A DNA stretch of 64,000 nt. Origin: an uncultured Sulfitobacter sp. Lineage in GTDB: Bacteria; Pseudomonadota; Alphaproteobacteria; Rhodobacterales; Rhodobacteraceae. The stretch spans positions 86,514 to 150,513 of the forward strand of contig CAJJCJ010000009.1 in assembly GCA_905182645.1 (NCBI GenBank). The letters are read 5' to 3'. The position numbers and the translations under genes were made by a program. Of the stretch, positions 56,200-64,000 are shown in pieces; the stretch's first letter is position 1, and every line of letters begins with the position of its first letter. The notes beneath the pieces were generated by a model. The model did no database searches and had not been told where the DNA came from. It saw nothing but the letters and a program-made list of their open reading frames with translations.

Positions 56200-56831
56200 T
56201 GCGGCGATTTCCTGTCAGCATCCCAGATAAGACGCGCATCAAAGCTTTGGGCGGAAAGCATGGTGAACACAACCGAAATTGCAAAGCTAAACGCAGCGAT
56301 ACCGGGGTTGATGGTGGCCAAACTGTCCAGCTGTACAAGCGCAGATAGGATGGCGACAACAAAGACGTCGATCATCGACCAGCGGCCAATAAACTCGACG
56401 ACTTCAAACAAACGGTGGCGTTGGTGCTGGTTTAGCGTGGACCGACGCTGCACCGAAATAGCCAAATATGCGACAGCCATAAACTTGCCCAGCGGGATCA
56501 CAACCGATGCCACAAACACAATAAGTGCGATGCCGAAATTGCCGTGATGGATCAACTCAAACACGCCGCCAACAATCGTGCTTTCGGAATGCTCAACAAG
56601 CGTGTTCGTCAGCAACATCGGATAAATATTCGCAGGGATATAGGCGATGATGCCAGCGATCAGCCATGCCCAAACACGTTGGGTGCTGGTGTAATCACGG
56701 CTGCGCAACCCGCCACCACAGCGGTCGCAAACAGCCGTCACGCCATCATGCACACGCCCGCACCGCTGGCAGGCAACCAATCCGGCCTCGCGGGCCGTGA
56801 TCAGTGGGGTTGCTGTTCCAGAGCCTGCCAA
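56196..56831 (-). CDS. pqiA: Paraquat-inducible protein A, second single-domain copy
   Basis: 211 residues: a zinc-ribbon start (CQRCGRVHDG and CDRCGGGL) and four transmembrane helices of the PqiA domain. E. coli PqiA carries two such domains in one chain; here each is its own gene, and the reading frames overlap by 31 bases. It is the inner-membrane partner of PqiB, encoded directly downstream. Confidence 0.9.
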   Translation of the reverse strand: MAGSGTATPLITAREAGLVACQRCGRVHDGVTAVCDRCGGGLRSRDYTSTQRVWAWLIAGIIAYIPANIYPMLLTNTLVEHSESTIVGGVFELIHHGNFGIALIVFVASVVIPLGKFMAVAYLAISVQRRSTLNQHQRHRLFEVVEFIGRWSMIDVFVVAILSALVQLDSLATINPGIAAFSFAISVVFTMLSAQSFDARLIWDADRKSPQ

Positions 56832-57418
56832 ATCGAAAACCTACAAATTAATTGGTCCTTAAGGACGGTGATAACAACAAGGCCAGCAAAGGCCCAAAAT
56901 GCGGGGCCAAAGGTCACGGTCGCAATGCCGGACACTTTGATCAGGGCAACAGAAACGCCCACAATGAAAATCTCGGCCATGCTCCAGGGGCGCAAAGCCT
57001 CGGCCAGAGCAAACGCCGCCTTGGCGCCGCGCCGGATTGGGGCACCGCGCACTAGCGGGCCAATCGCGTAAATAATCGCGCCCAATCGGACCAGCGGCAA
57101 CACCACGATGAACCCTGCGATCGCAAACGCCAGCAGCAACGCGATCCCGTCGTCAAATGCCATAACTGCCTCGATCACCGAAATACTGTTGTTGCGGCCT
57201 TGCACATCAAGCGCGAGGAAAGGAAAACTAACAGCCGCAATCATCAAAACGAACGCGGTCAACGCAAGGCTAAGAACCTGTGCAATCGCTGTTGGTCGGG
57301 ATGTCGCAATGACCAAGCCGCAGCGCTGACAATGGGCGCGGGCATGCACAGGCAGGTCACCCGCAAGATGCAGGGTGTCGCATTGCGGGCAAGCCACAAG
57401 ATCGGTCAGCGGGGGCAT
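56801..57418 (-). CDS. pqiA: Paraquat-inducible protein A, first single-domain copy
   Basis: About 205 residues from the ATG at 57418, where MPPLTDLVACPQC starts directly before the zinc ribbon (CPQC and CQRC pairs); an upstream start at 57490 is possible. Four transmembrane helices follow. It corresponds to the N-terminal domain of E. coli PqiA. It is the first gene of the pqiA-pqiA-pqiB-pqiC operon. Confidence 0.88.
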   Translation of the reverse strand: MPPLTDLVACPQCDTLHLAGDLPVHARAHCQRCGLVIATSRPTAIAQVLSLALTAFVLMIAAVSFPFLALDVQGRNNSISVIEAVMAFDDGIALLLAFAIAGFIVVLPLVRLGAIIYAIGPLVRGAPIRRGAKAAFALAEALRPWSMAEIFIVGVSVALIKVSGIATVTFGPAFWAFAGLVVITVLKDQLICRFSIWQALEQQPH

Positions 57419-57546
57419 GGCGTTTGGCAGCGCAGGCGTCCTTTGGTCAGCGTCACAGCTTGCCGCAACAGCAAACCTGATCATCCTCATTATATGCAGA
57501 TATCGGGCAACTGACCATGGCTCAGGTCAGATGTTCCGGCATATGG

Positions 57547-58194
57547 CTAGTCTTGGCGATGCCCCCTTAGCAACACGTCGCATGGCAGCGCGCGGGCGAT
57601 CACATCGTGGGCGTTTGGTATGTCGTTGCTTTCAGCGCGGCGGGTGGCAACAGTCCGGCTGTAATTTAGCGACAACCAGCGTTGGATCAGACGGGCACGC
57701 AGTTCAGGCAGCGGGACATCGACGCGCACTGTGACATCCCAAAGCGGGGCTAAATCGCGCCATAGCGGGGCATCGTACATCAGATAATTGCCTTCAACGA
57801 TGACCACCGCATGGCCTGGGGTAACGGCAATGGCACCCGCTAAACTAAGGTCACGAGATCGATCAAAGCGTGGGAAATACACATCAATTTCATCTCGTAA
57901 TGACTTGATAAGTCGTATTAAACCCAAAATATCAAAAGTGTTCGGTGCACCCTTAACAGGGGTCAGCCCTAGGGCGTCCAGCACCGTGTTATCAAGATGA
58001 AACCCATCCATCGGCACAACGATAGTAGGGCATTTCTGCTGATTTAGGCGGCGGGCAACCTCACCTGCAATTGTGGACTTTCCCGACCCCGGGGCGCCGG
58101 CGATGGCGACCACCAATTGCTGCGTGTTTGAACGCTGCGCATGAATGTGTTCGGCCACGATATTGACGTGCTCGGTCAGTGTGTTCACCTGCAA
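57547..58194 (-). CDS. Uridine kinase-like P-loop kinase
   Basis: 215 residues. Walker A is AGAPGSGKST (about residues 33-42), followed by the VPMDGFHLDN motif and VIVEGNYLMYD, which identify the phosphoribulokinase/uridine kinase superfamily, of the bacterial nucleoside/sugar kinase type (YfhA/FrcK-like). The phosphate acceptor could be a nucleoside, pantothenate-like compound or fructose. It is a single gene separated from the pqi operon by about 130 bases. Confidence 0.85.
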   Translation of the reverse strand: MQVNTLTEHVNIVAEHIHAQRSNTQQLVVAIAGAPGSGKSTIAGEVARRLNQQKCPTIVVPMDGFHLDNTVLDALGLTPVKGAPNTFDILGLIRLIKSLRDEIDVYFPRFDRSRDLSLAGAIAVTPGHAVVIVEGNYLMYDAPLWRDLAPLWDVTVRVDVPLPELRARLIQRWLSLNYSRTVATRRAESNDIPNAHDVIARALPCDVLLRGHRQD

Positions 58195-58275
58195 TTTCCC
58201 CTTTTGGCTTATGATTGTTTGAACGCTACTTCGCGGTCATAACGGCGCGCAATGCAATTCGGTTTAGATTATTGA

Positions 58276-58306
58276 TTTGGGCGATGCTCCGCCTTGATGG
58301 CCCAAA
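58276..58306. promoter_or_regulatory. Inverted repeat in the kinase-yihY intergenic region
   Basis: TTTGGGC (58276-58282) and GCCCAAA (58300-58306) are 7-bp arms, 17 bases apart, in the 231-base gap between divergent genes. An AT-rich tract with TTATAAAATGC follows (58325-58337). The role is unclear; nothing else was recognised in this gap. Confidence 0.35.
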
Positions 58307-58425
58307 CTAATAACGTAACATATTGTTATAAAATGCTTTATACATCATTCAAGCAATAAATAGCATTCCCATTGTGTCAGCACCTAAGCTGTCAGGCAAC
58401 AGGCTTAACAAAGGACTGCCAAGCG

Positions 58426-59285
58426 ATGGACATTTTCGGACCCAGTTTGCGACTTTGGCGGCTTTTGGCACAGGTTTTGACGATTGTCGGGCAAAAACAG
58501 GTCAGTCTGATCGCCGCAGGGGTCGCATTCTTTGGCATGTTTGCGGTGTTTCCAGCATCGCCGCAATCATCGCCATTTTTGGGCTTTTGGCCGATCCTGC
58601 CATCGTGTCCGACCAGCTGGCGCTAATGGAAGGCATCATTCCGCCCGACGCCTATGACATCTTTGCCAACCAGATCGGTCGCTTGCTTTTGGCCCGCTCC
58701 GATACACTGGGATGGGCGACGATTTTGTCGATCTTACTTGCATTATGGTCGTCGCGCGCAGGGGTCGCGGCCTTAATGAGCGGGTTGAACGCCATTGCGG
58801 GCACGCCGTCGCGCAATGGGTTTTGGCAAGCAATCGTCGCTCTTGCTTTGACAATAAGCCTTGTTACGCTGGTGATTGTTGCATTGTTGGCGGTCGTGGT
58901 CGCACCTGTTGTGCTGGCTTTTATGCCGCTTGCGTGGTCAACAGTGTGGTTGCTCGAAGGGCTGCGGTGGCTCATTGCGCTGTCGGTTTTGCTGCTCGCA
59001 CTTGGGCTGCTGTACCGATTTGGCCCTTCCCGTCGGGCCCAGCGGGGGCGCTGGTTTACGACTGGTGCTGTCTGCGTGGTTGTTTTGTGGATTGCGGCGT
59101 CAGCAGGGCTGTCGTTCTACCTCACCAATTTTGCCTCCTATAATGAGGTATACGGATCCATCGGGGCTGTGATCGGCATGCTACTTTGGCTTTATCTAAG
59201 CGCGTATCTGATTTTGCTTGGCGCCGTTCTCAATTCACTTGTGCATCGCAAATCAGCACCCTACGTGGCGCCACACGCAACGTGA
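58426..59285 (+). pseudogene. YihY/UPF0761-family membrane protein, frameshifted
   Basis: The first frame from the ATG at 58426 reads MDIFGPSLRLW and LIAAGVAFFGMFAVFPA, then goes off into random residues. The next frame resumes at AAIIAIFGLLADPAIV and continues with LGWATILSILLALWSSRAGV, SRNGFWQAIVALALT and NEVYGSIGAVIGMLLWLY to the end (YVAPHAT). One missing base near 58552-58558 joins them into about 286 residues with six transmembrane helices. YihY (formerly called ribonuclease BN) is an inner-membrane protein of uncertain function. The TGA stop overlaps an ATG of an HlyD remnant. Confidence 0.8.
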
Positions 59286-59554
59286 TGTTGTTGCAACAGC
59301 GCGTTAACAATCGTGAATGTGGCGCCTACGATTATACGATCTATGGCAGCCTGTCGGGCAAGGTACAGTTCATATCGGCTGATACGTTTAAAGACGAGCG
59401 TCGCCCCGATATTGCGCCGCACTATAAGGTGACGTTGGAAGTTGATCTGACGAACCTAGACGCGCGCCAAAGTCAGATCGCGACCCGACCGGATTTGCAA
59501 GCATCGGTAGAATTGCACACAGGTGAAAAGACCGTGCTGCAATACCTGACCTAA
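59285..59554 (+). pseudogene. Remnant of an HlyD-type secretion adaptor (C-terminal fragment)
   Basis: The frame 59285-59554 ends YDYTIYGSLSGKVQFISADT, then DLQASVELHTGEKTVLQYLT, which are features of the C-terminal beta domain of HlyD-family membrane-fusion proteins of type I secretion. The coiled-coil hairpin, lipoyl halves and N-terminal membrane helix that should precede it are absent: upstream is yihY. An outer-membrane TolC-like or ABC partner is not nearby. The first 18 or so residues (MLLQQRVNNRECG) do not look conserved. A truncated relic, or a recombination junction. Confidence 0.6.
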
Positions 59555-59644
59555 GCCGCTTTACCGGTCGCGCGAGGCGCTACACGAACCTTAAGACAGA
59601 TGTGGTTAAAACCCATCCTACAAAGTACTGTTCGCGCTGTTTCT

Positions 59645-60838
59645 TCAGGTTACCGCCGCGCGGGTTTTAAATTGCTCTTGGTCCCATGTCCGATTGGCCA
59701 TGATGTCCGCAAGAATTTCGACAGCGCGGTGGATGTCACTTTCGTCCAAATACAGCGGTGTGACCCCGAACCTAATGATATCAGGCGCGCGGAAATCTCC
59801 GATGACGCCTTGTGCGATAAGCGCCTGAATGATCGCGTACCCTTCTGGGTGGTGGAACGATACTTGGCTGCCGCGCGCGGCCCCATCGCGTGGTGAGGCC
59901 AAACGCAGATTGGGGCATTTGGCCGCAACTCCGGATATGAGTATTTCGGACAAAGTGAGGGCGCGGGCGCGCACGTCGTCCATGTTCACATTGTCCCAAA
60001 CGTCCATTGCCGCATCAAGGGCTGCCATTTGAAGGACTGGGGGTGTGCCAACGCGCATTCGTTCAATTCCCGTGCCTGCCGCATATGTTGGGTCAAACGC
60101 AAAGGGGGCTGCGTGGCCAAGCCACCCCGACAATGCCGGTCGGGTCTGGTTGATGTGGCGCGGAGCTACGTAAATGAACGCTGGTGCGCCGGGGCCGCCG
60201 TTTAGGTATTTATAGGTACAACCGACCGCAAAATCCGCATTGCATCCCGCCAAATCGACAGGGATCGCCCCTGCGGAATGTGCCAGATCCCAGACCGTGA
60301 TGATCCCGCGTGCCTGTGCGGCCTTGGTCAATGCCGCCATGTCGTGCAGCCGTCCTGTCCGGTAATCGACTTGGGTAATCATCAGGACGGCGACGTCGTC
60401 GGTTAACGCGCCCATTACGTCCTCGGGTGCGACTGTGCGCAATTCATGCCCGCGCCCCAGCGATTTGATCAGCCCTTCGGCCATATACAAATCGGTGGGA
60501 AAGTTGCCGGTGTCTGACAGGATCACGCGGCGATCAGGGTTCAAGTCAAGGGCAGCCGCGAGGGCTTGGTAGACTTTGATCGACAGCGTATCGCCTAGAA
60601 CGACATGTCCTGCCTCGGCGCCAATAAGCCGCCCGATGCGGTCGGCCAGAACAGTGGGTTGCGCCATCCATCCCGCCCTGTTCCAACCGGCAATCAGCAT
60701 GTCACCCCATTCGGCAGTCACGGTCTGTGCGACCCGTGCTGTGACCGCAATTGGCAGGGGTCCTAGCGAGTTCCCGTCAAGATAGATCGTTCCGTCAGGC
60801 ATATGAAAAAGGGCTTTGGTCGCGGCAAAATCGGTCAT
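59645..60838 (-). CDS. kynU: Kynureninase
   Basis: 397 residues from the ATG at 60838, which overlaps the DUF1304 stop (ATGA). PLP aminotransferase class V fold: YLDGNSLGPLP, NFPTDLYMAEG, VDYRTGRLHD, WDLAHSAGAIPVDL and the PLP lysine in GCTYKYLNGGPG. It cleaves kynurenine to anthranilate and alanine in tryptophan degradation. It is the last gene of an SDR-DUF1304-kynU operon; kynA (tryptophan dioxygenase) is not visible in the window. Confidence 0.95.
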   Translation of the reverse strand: MTDFAATKALFHMPDGTIYLDGNSLGPLPIAVTARVAQTVTAEWGDMLIAGWNRAGWMAQPTVLADRIGRLIGAEAGHVVLGDTLSIKVYQALAAALDLNPDRRVILSDTGNFPTDLYMAEGLIKSLGRGHELRTVAPEDVMGALTDDVAVLMITQVDYRTGRLHDMAALTKAAQARGIITVWDLAHSAGAIPVDLAGCNADFAVGCTYKYLNGGPGAPAFIYVAPRHINQTRPALSGWLGHAAPFAFDPTYAAGTGIERMRVGTPPVLQMAALDAAMDVWDNVNMDDVRARALTLSEILISGVAAKCPNLRLASPRDGAARGSQVSFHHPEGYAIIQALIAQGVIGDFRAPDIIRFGVTPLYLDESDIHRAVEILADIMANRTWDQEQFKTRAAVT

Positions 60839-61182
60839 AGGCCGATCCAAACCGTAACAAGCGCGATCAATGCGGGAATTGTTTGAAATATCAGCGCCGG
60901 TTTAATTCCGTAATATGCAGCATAGATCCCCGCCACGGCAACGCAGGCCAGCAGGTAGACGATCATCGGCATGTTGCCGATAATCAATGCCACGATCAGT
61001 CCGGCAGCTAAGAACCCGTTATACAATCCTTGGTTGGCGGCCAATCCGCGCGATTGAGCGGCGAATTCGGCGGTGGTGCCGAATATTTTGCGGGTCCTCG
61101 GGGCCTCCCATTTGACCATCTCCAAATAGAGGAAATAGAAATGCACGGCGGCAACGATAACCGTCAGGATCAGCGATAACAT
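60835..61182 (-). CDS. DUF1304 family small membrane protein
   Basis: 115 residues from the ATG at 61182, which overlaps the SDR stop (TAATG). Four hydrophobic helices and the family motif YLEMVKWEAPRTRKIFG plus NQGLYNGFLAAGL. Function unknown. The overlap with both neighbours shows it is translated in concert with the SDR enzyme and kynureninase, a conserved arrangement that suggests a role around tryptophan/anthranilate metabolism or its transport. Confidence 0.88.
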   Translation of the reverse strand: MLSLILTVIVAAVHFYFLYLEMVKWEAPRTRKIFGTTAEFAAQSRGLAANQGLYNGFLAAGLIVALIIGNMPMIVYLLACVAVAGIYAAYYGIKPALIFQTIPALIALVTVWIGL

Positions 61183-61940
61183 TAGATTTGACCTCCAGAT
61201 ATTTGAATTGTTTGACCATCGATTGAGCGGGCACCATCCGAGCAAAGCCACATCGCTGCGGACGTCGTCTCATCAACTTCTAGCAGGCGGCGATGCCGGT
61301 TACCCTTGGCAATGATGGCGACAGCACCGGCTTCATCGGTATCAAAGCGACGCATCAGACCAGGGATTTGGTTGCGAACGATGTCGGTGTCTACATATCC
61401 GGGGCAAACCGCGTTGAACGTGATTGGCGTGCGCATGTATTCCTCGGACAGGCCACGGATCAGGCCGATCACACCGTGTTTGGTCACCGTATAAGGGACA
61501 GCGTTCTTAAGCCCGCGCACACCCGCAATAGAACTGATGACAATCATGCGGGCAGGCATATCAGCGGGCAGGGTGGCCATCGCTGCTTGGAATGTCAGGA
61601 AAACGCCGTCCAGATTGGTCGTCATTGTGCGGCGCCAATCCGCAAGGGACGTGGTGGCAAATGGGCCGCCCTCCGCGATCCCTGCATTGGCCACGCAAAT
61701 CTGGATAGGGCCAAGGGCATCTGACGCCGCTTTGATCCCATCGCGAACCGATACCTCGTCATCGACATCCATCACCATGGCGTGCAAGTTCGGATGCGTC
61801 TGTGTTGCTGCAGCGAGTTTATCGGCACGGCGGCCGGTTATCGTGACCTGCGCGCCGGCGTCGGCCAGCGCGCGCGCGATCCCTGCGCCGATCCCTGAAC
61901 CACCGCCAGTGACCAATGCATGTTTGCCTGCGTGTTCCAT
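61182..61940 (-). CDS. Short-chain dehydrogenase/reductase
   Basis: 252 residues. NAD(P)-binding TGGGSGIGAG, NAG in CVANAGIAEGG and the catalytic Ser-Tyr-Lys set in ISSIAGVRG and YTVTKHG. The end (WLCSDGARSIDGQTIQISGG) is standard. As part of the kynU operon, an oxidoreductase acting on an anthranilate-derived or 3-hydroxyacyl compound is possible, but the sequence does not show the substrate. Confidence 0.92.
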   Translation of the reverse strand: MEHAGKHALVTGGGSGIGAGIARALADAGAQVTITGRRADKLAAATQTHPNLHAMVMDVDDEVSVRDGIKAASDALGPIQICVANAGIAEGGPFATTSLADWRRTMTTNLDGVFLTFQAAMATLPADMPARMIVISSIAGVRGLKNAVPYTVTKHGVIGLIRGLSEEYMRTPITFNAVCPGYVDTDIVRNQIPGLMRRFDTDEAGAVAIIAKGNRHRRLLEVDETTSAAMWLCSDGARSIDGQTIQISGGQI

Positions 61941-62083
61941 TCAAGCTCTCCTTGTTGATTGGCATGCTAACGGCAGGGGCGGCATGCACAAGAGAGAGCC
62001 GCGCGAAAACCGGCCACCGCTTGTGTAATATTATTGCGCGGGCTACGCATGCTGCACTGCAAAATCGCGTAGGAGGGTCATCG

Positions 62084-63658
62084 ATGAAAATCGGATCACC
62101 AAAAGAACAGTTTGACGGCGAGAATCGCGTGGCAATGACGCCCGCATCGGCCAAAGACTTACAAAAACTCGGATACGACTGCGTTATCGAATCCGGTGCT
62201 GGGGCGGCCGCTGGCTTCTCTGACAAAATGTATAAAGACGCTGGCGTAGAGGTCGTGAAAACCGGCACTGCACTATTTAAGGCGGCGGATATCATCGCCA
62301 AAGTCCGGCCACCATCCGATGCCGAGGCGAAACGCCTGCGCGGTGATCAGACGCTGATCTCATTCTTTTATCCAGCGCAAAACGATAAGCTGATGGCAGC
62401 TGTGAACGCCAAAGGTGCGACCGCAATCGCGATGGACATGGTACCACGGATTTCGCGCGCCCAAAAGATGGACGCATTGTCATCCATGGCTAATATCGCG
62501 GGTTACCGCGCTGTCATTGAGGCGGGTAATAATTTTGGTCGCTTTTTTACAGGGCAGATTACGGCGGCTGGTAAAGTCCCCCCAGCCAAGGTTTTGGTTG
62601 TTGGCGCTGGTGTTGCAGGTCTTGCCGCCATTGGGACAGCAACCTCGCTTGGCGCGATCACATACGCCTTTGACGTGCGGCCCGAAGTGGCTGAACAAGT
62701 CGAAAGCATGGGCGCTGAATTTGTGTTCCTCGACTTTGAAGAAGACCAAGTCGATGGAGCCGCCACAGGTGGGTACGCACCCGTATCGTCACCTGAATTT
62801 GCGGCTGCTCAGCTGGCGAAGTTCCGCGAGATTGCACCGGACATCGACATCGTGATCACCACGGCGTTGATCCCGAACCGCGACGCGCCAGAACTGTGGA
62901 CCAAAGATATGGTCGACGCGATGAAGCCCGGATCGGTCATTATTGACCTTGCGGCAGAACGTGGTGGCAACTGTAAACTGACTGTGATGGACGAGAAAAT
63001 CGTCACCGATAACGGCGTGACGATCGTCGGCTACACCGACTTCCCGTCGCGCATGGCCGCACAGGCATCAACGCTTTATGCGACCAACATTCGCCACATG
63101 ATGACCGATCTTACGCCAGACAAAGACGGCAAACCGGTGCATAACATGGATGACGATGTGATCCGCGGGGCGACAATCACGCACGCAGGTGCCGTGACCT
63201 TCCCGCCGCCTCCACCCAAGATCGCAGCGATTGCAGCACAACCTAAAAAGGACCCGCCAAAGGTTCTGACTGCGCAAGAAAAACGCGCAGAGGAAACCGC
63301 CGCATTCAAGCTGCAAACGCGTAACCAAGTGGGAATGCTCGCTATTGGCGGCGTCATTTTGCTTGCCATCGGGCTTGTGGCACCGGCCAGCTTTATGCAG
63401 CACTTTATCGTGTTTGTACTGTCGGTGTTCATCGGGTTCCAAGTCATCTGGGGCGTTGCACATTCACTGCATACACCGCTTATGGCGGTCACGAACGCGA
63501 TCTCTTCGATCATCATTTTGGGCGCATTGGTGCAAGTCGGATCAGGGTCATTCCTTGTGATCATACTGGCGTCTCTGGCGATCTTTATGACGGGTATCAA
63601 CATCTTCGGGGGTTTCCTCGTGACACGGCGCATGCTCGCCATGTTCCAGAAATCGTAA
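62084..63658 (+). CDS. pntA: NAD(P) transhydrogenase, alpha subunit
   Basis: 524 residues from the ATG at 62084 (AGGAGGG site). It carries the NAD-binding domain I (MKIGSPKEQFDGENRVAMTP, VLVVGAGVAGLAAIGTATSL) and a C-terminal membrane domain II (three to four helices from about 430). The enzyme uses the proton gradient to transfer hydride from NADH to NADP+. It differs from the Rhodospirillum layout in having a fused alpha chain like E. coli. pntB follows after 13 bases. Confidence 0.96.
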   Translation: MKIGSPKEQFDGENRVAMTPASAKDLQKLGYDCVIESGAGAAAGFSDKMYKDAGVEVVKTGTALFKAADIIAKVRPPSDAEAKRLRGDQTLISFFYPAQNDKLMAAVNAKGATAIAMDMVPRISRAQKMDALSSMANIAGYRAVIEAGNNFGRFFTGQITAAGKVPPAKVLVVGAGVAGLAAIGTATSLGAITYAFDVRPEVAEQVESMGAEFVFLDFEEDQVDGAATGGYAPVSSPEFAAAQLAKFREIAPDIDIVITTALIPNRDAPELWTKDMVDAMKPGSVIIDLAAERGGNCKLTVMDEKIVTDNGVTIVGYTDFPSRMAAQASTLYATNIRHMMTDLTPDKDGKPVHNMDDDVIRGATITHAGAVTFPPPPPKIAAIAAQPKKDPPKVLTAQEKRAEETAAFKLQTRNQVGMLAIGGVILLAIGLVAPASFMQHFIVFVLSVFIGFQVIWGVAHSLHTPLMAVTNAISSIIILGALVQVGSGSFLVIILASLAIFMTGINIFGGFLVTRRMLAMFQKS

Positions 63659-63671
63659 GGGATCAGGACAA

Positions 63672-64000
63672 ATGGAATTCGGTTTTACAACGGCGGCCTA
63701 CGTGGTCGCAGCGGTCCTGTTCATCCTGTCTTTGGGCGGTTTGTCGGGGCAAGAAAGCGCCAAGCGCGCGGTATGGTACGGTATTGCGGGCATGGGCCTT
63801 GCAGTGGCAGCCACCCTTATGGGACCGGGCGCAGGACTTTGGTTCTGGTCACTGATCTTGATCGCAGGGGGCGGGGCCATTGGTTACCAACTTGCGACCA
63901 AAGTGAAGATGACACAGATGCCAGAACTGGTTGCAGCCATGCACAGCCTCGTGGGTCTGGCAGCGGTCTTTGTCGGCTATGTCGCCCATCTTGAGATCGG
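63672..64000 (+). CDS. pntB: NAD(P) transhydrogenase, beta subunit (5' part only)
   Basis: 109 residues are visible before the window ends. Three or four hydrophobic segments (AAYVVAAVLFILSLGGLSG, AGMGLAVAATLMGPGAG) and KVKMTQMPELVAAMHSLVG are the beginning of domain II of PntB; the NADP-binding domain III would lie outside. GGATCAGGACAA precedes the ATG. It is the second gene of the pnt operon. Confidence 0.95.
   Translation, partial: MEFGFTTAAYVVAAVLFILSLGGLSGQESAKRAVWYGIAGMGLAVAATLMGPGAGLWFWSLILIAGGGAIGYQLATKVKMTQMPELVAAMHSLVGLAAVFVGYVAHLEI

Overview
The window looks like a chromosomal segment of a Roseobacter-group alphaproteobacterium (order Rhodobacterales). This is inferred from the company of genes: the condensing 5-aminolevulinate synthase HemA, GapR (DUF2312), an NDUFA12-type complex I subunit, DUF2155, a BigR/SqrR-type persulfide regulator, a Hint-domain RTX protein, an SSS-type transporter/histidine kinase fusion and a PntA/PntB transhydrogenase. 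No insertion sequence, prophage, CRISPR array or replication origin was recognised. The genus cannot be fixed from the sequence alone.

Layout. 1-1 kb: end of a C26 amidohydrolase and a sugar isomerase. 1-5 kb: a large secreted Hint/RTX gene with two frameshifts, then an SRPBCC/ArsR pair with a palindromic operator. 5-9.5 kb: clpP, clpX, a RidA-like gene overlapping clpX, NDUFA12, mlaD, DUF2155 and convergent aat. 9.5-17.5 kb: a dead methyltransferase, accC-accB and a five-gene branched-chain-type ABC operon. 17.7-23.4 kb: an ScfR-like regulator, a response regulator, a small membrane protein, a transporter-kinase fusion and a broken FliM-like gene. 23.4-26.1 kb: a persulfide module (BigR regulator, metallo-beta-lactamase-fold dioxygenase/hydrolase, two YeeE/YedE half-transporters, a DUF442 phosphatase-like protein). 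26.2-30.3 kb: gapR, an XRE-cupin regulator and kbl-tdh threonine catabolism. 30.4-37.8 kb: iron permease, two identical tRNA-Asp genes, an M20 peptidase, hemA, a RodZ-like gene and ispG. 37.8-45.5 kb: broken HxlR regulator and broken acyl-CoA dehydrogenase facing away from each other, a Rieske oxygenase, a MATE pump, a polar amino-acid ABC transporter and a GST. 45.5-51.2 kb: a LysR-centred catabolic cluster (M19 dipeptidase, aldehyde dehydrogenase, TIM-barrel isomerase, Gfo/Idh oxidoreductase). 51.2-58.2 kb: a frameshifted fucosyltransferase-like TPR gene, the pqiA-pqiA-pqiB-pqiC lipid-transport operon and a small kinase. 58.4-64 kb: broken yihY, an HlyD remnant, an SDR-DUF1304-kynU operon and pntA-pntB.

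The most striking global property is reading-frame damage. At least nine otherwise recognisable genes carry one or two small indels (one also a TAG stop), while every core gene in the window (clpP, clpX, accB, accC, aat, hemA, ispG, kynU, pntA, the liv operon) is intact. Either the source assembly has indel errors that happen to fall only in accessory genes, or accessory functions are being lost. Read-level checking would separate these. Among intact loci, the best leads are a BigR operator made of three alternating half-sites, a RidA-like protein without the family arginine that overlaps clpX by one base, a lipobox on an ABC permease, and several clean inverted repeats in front of regulators.
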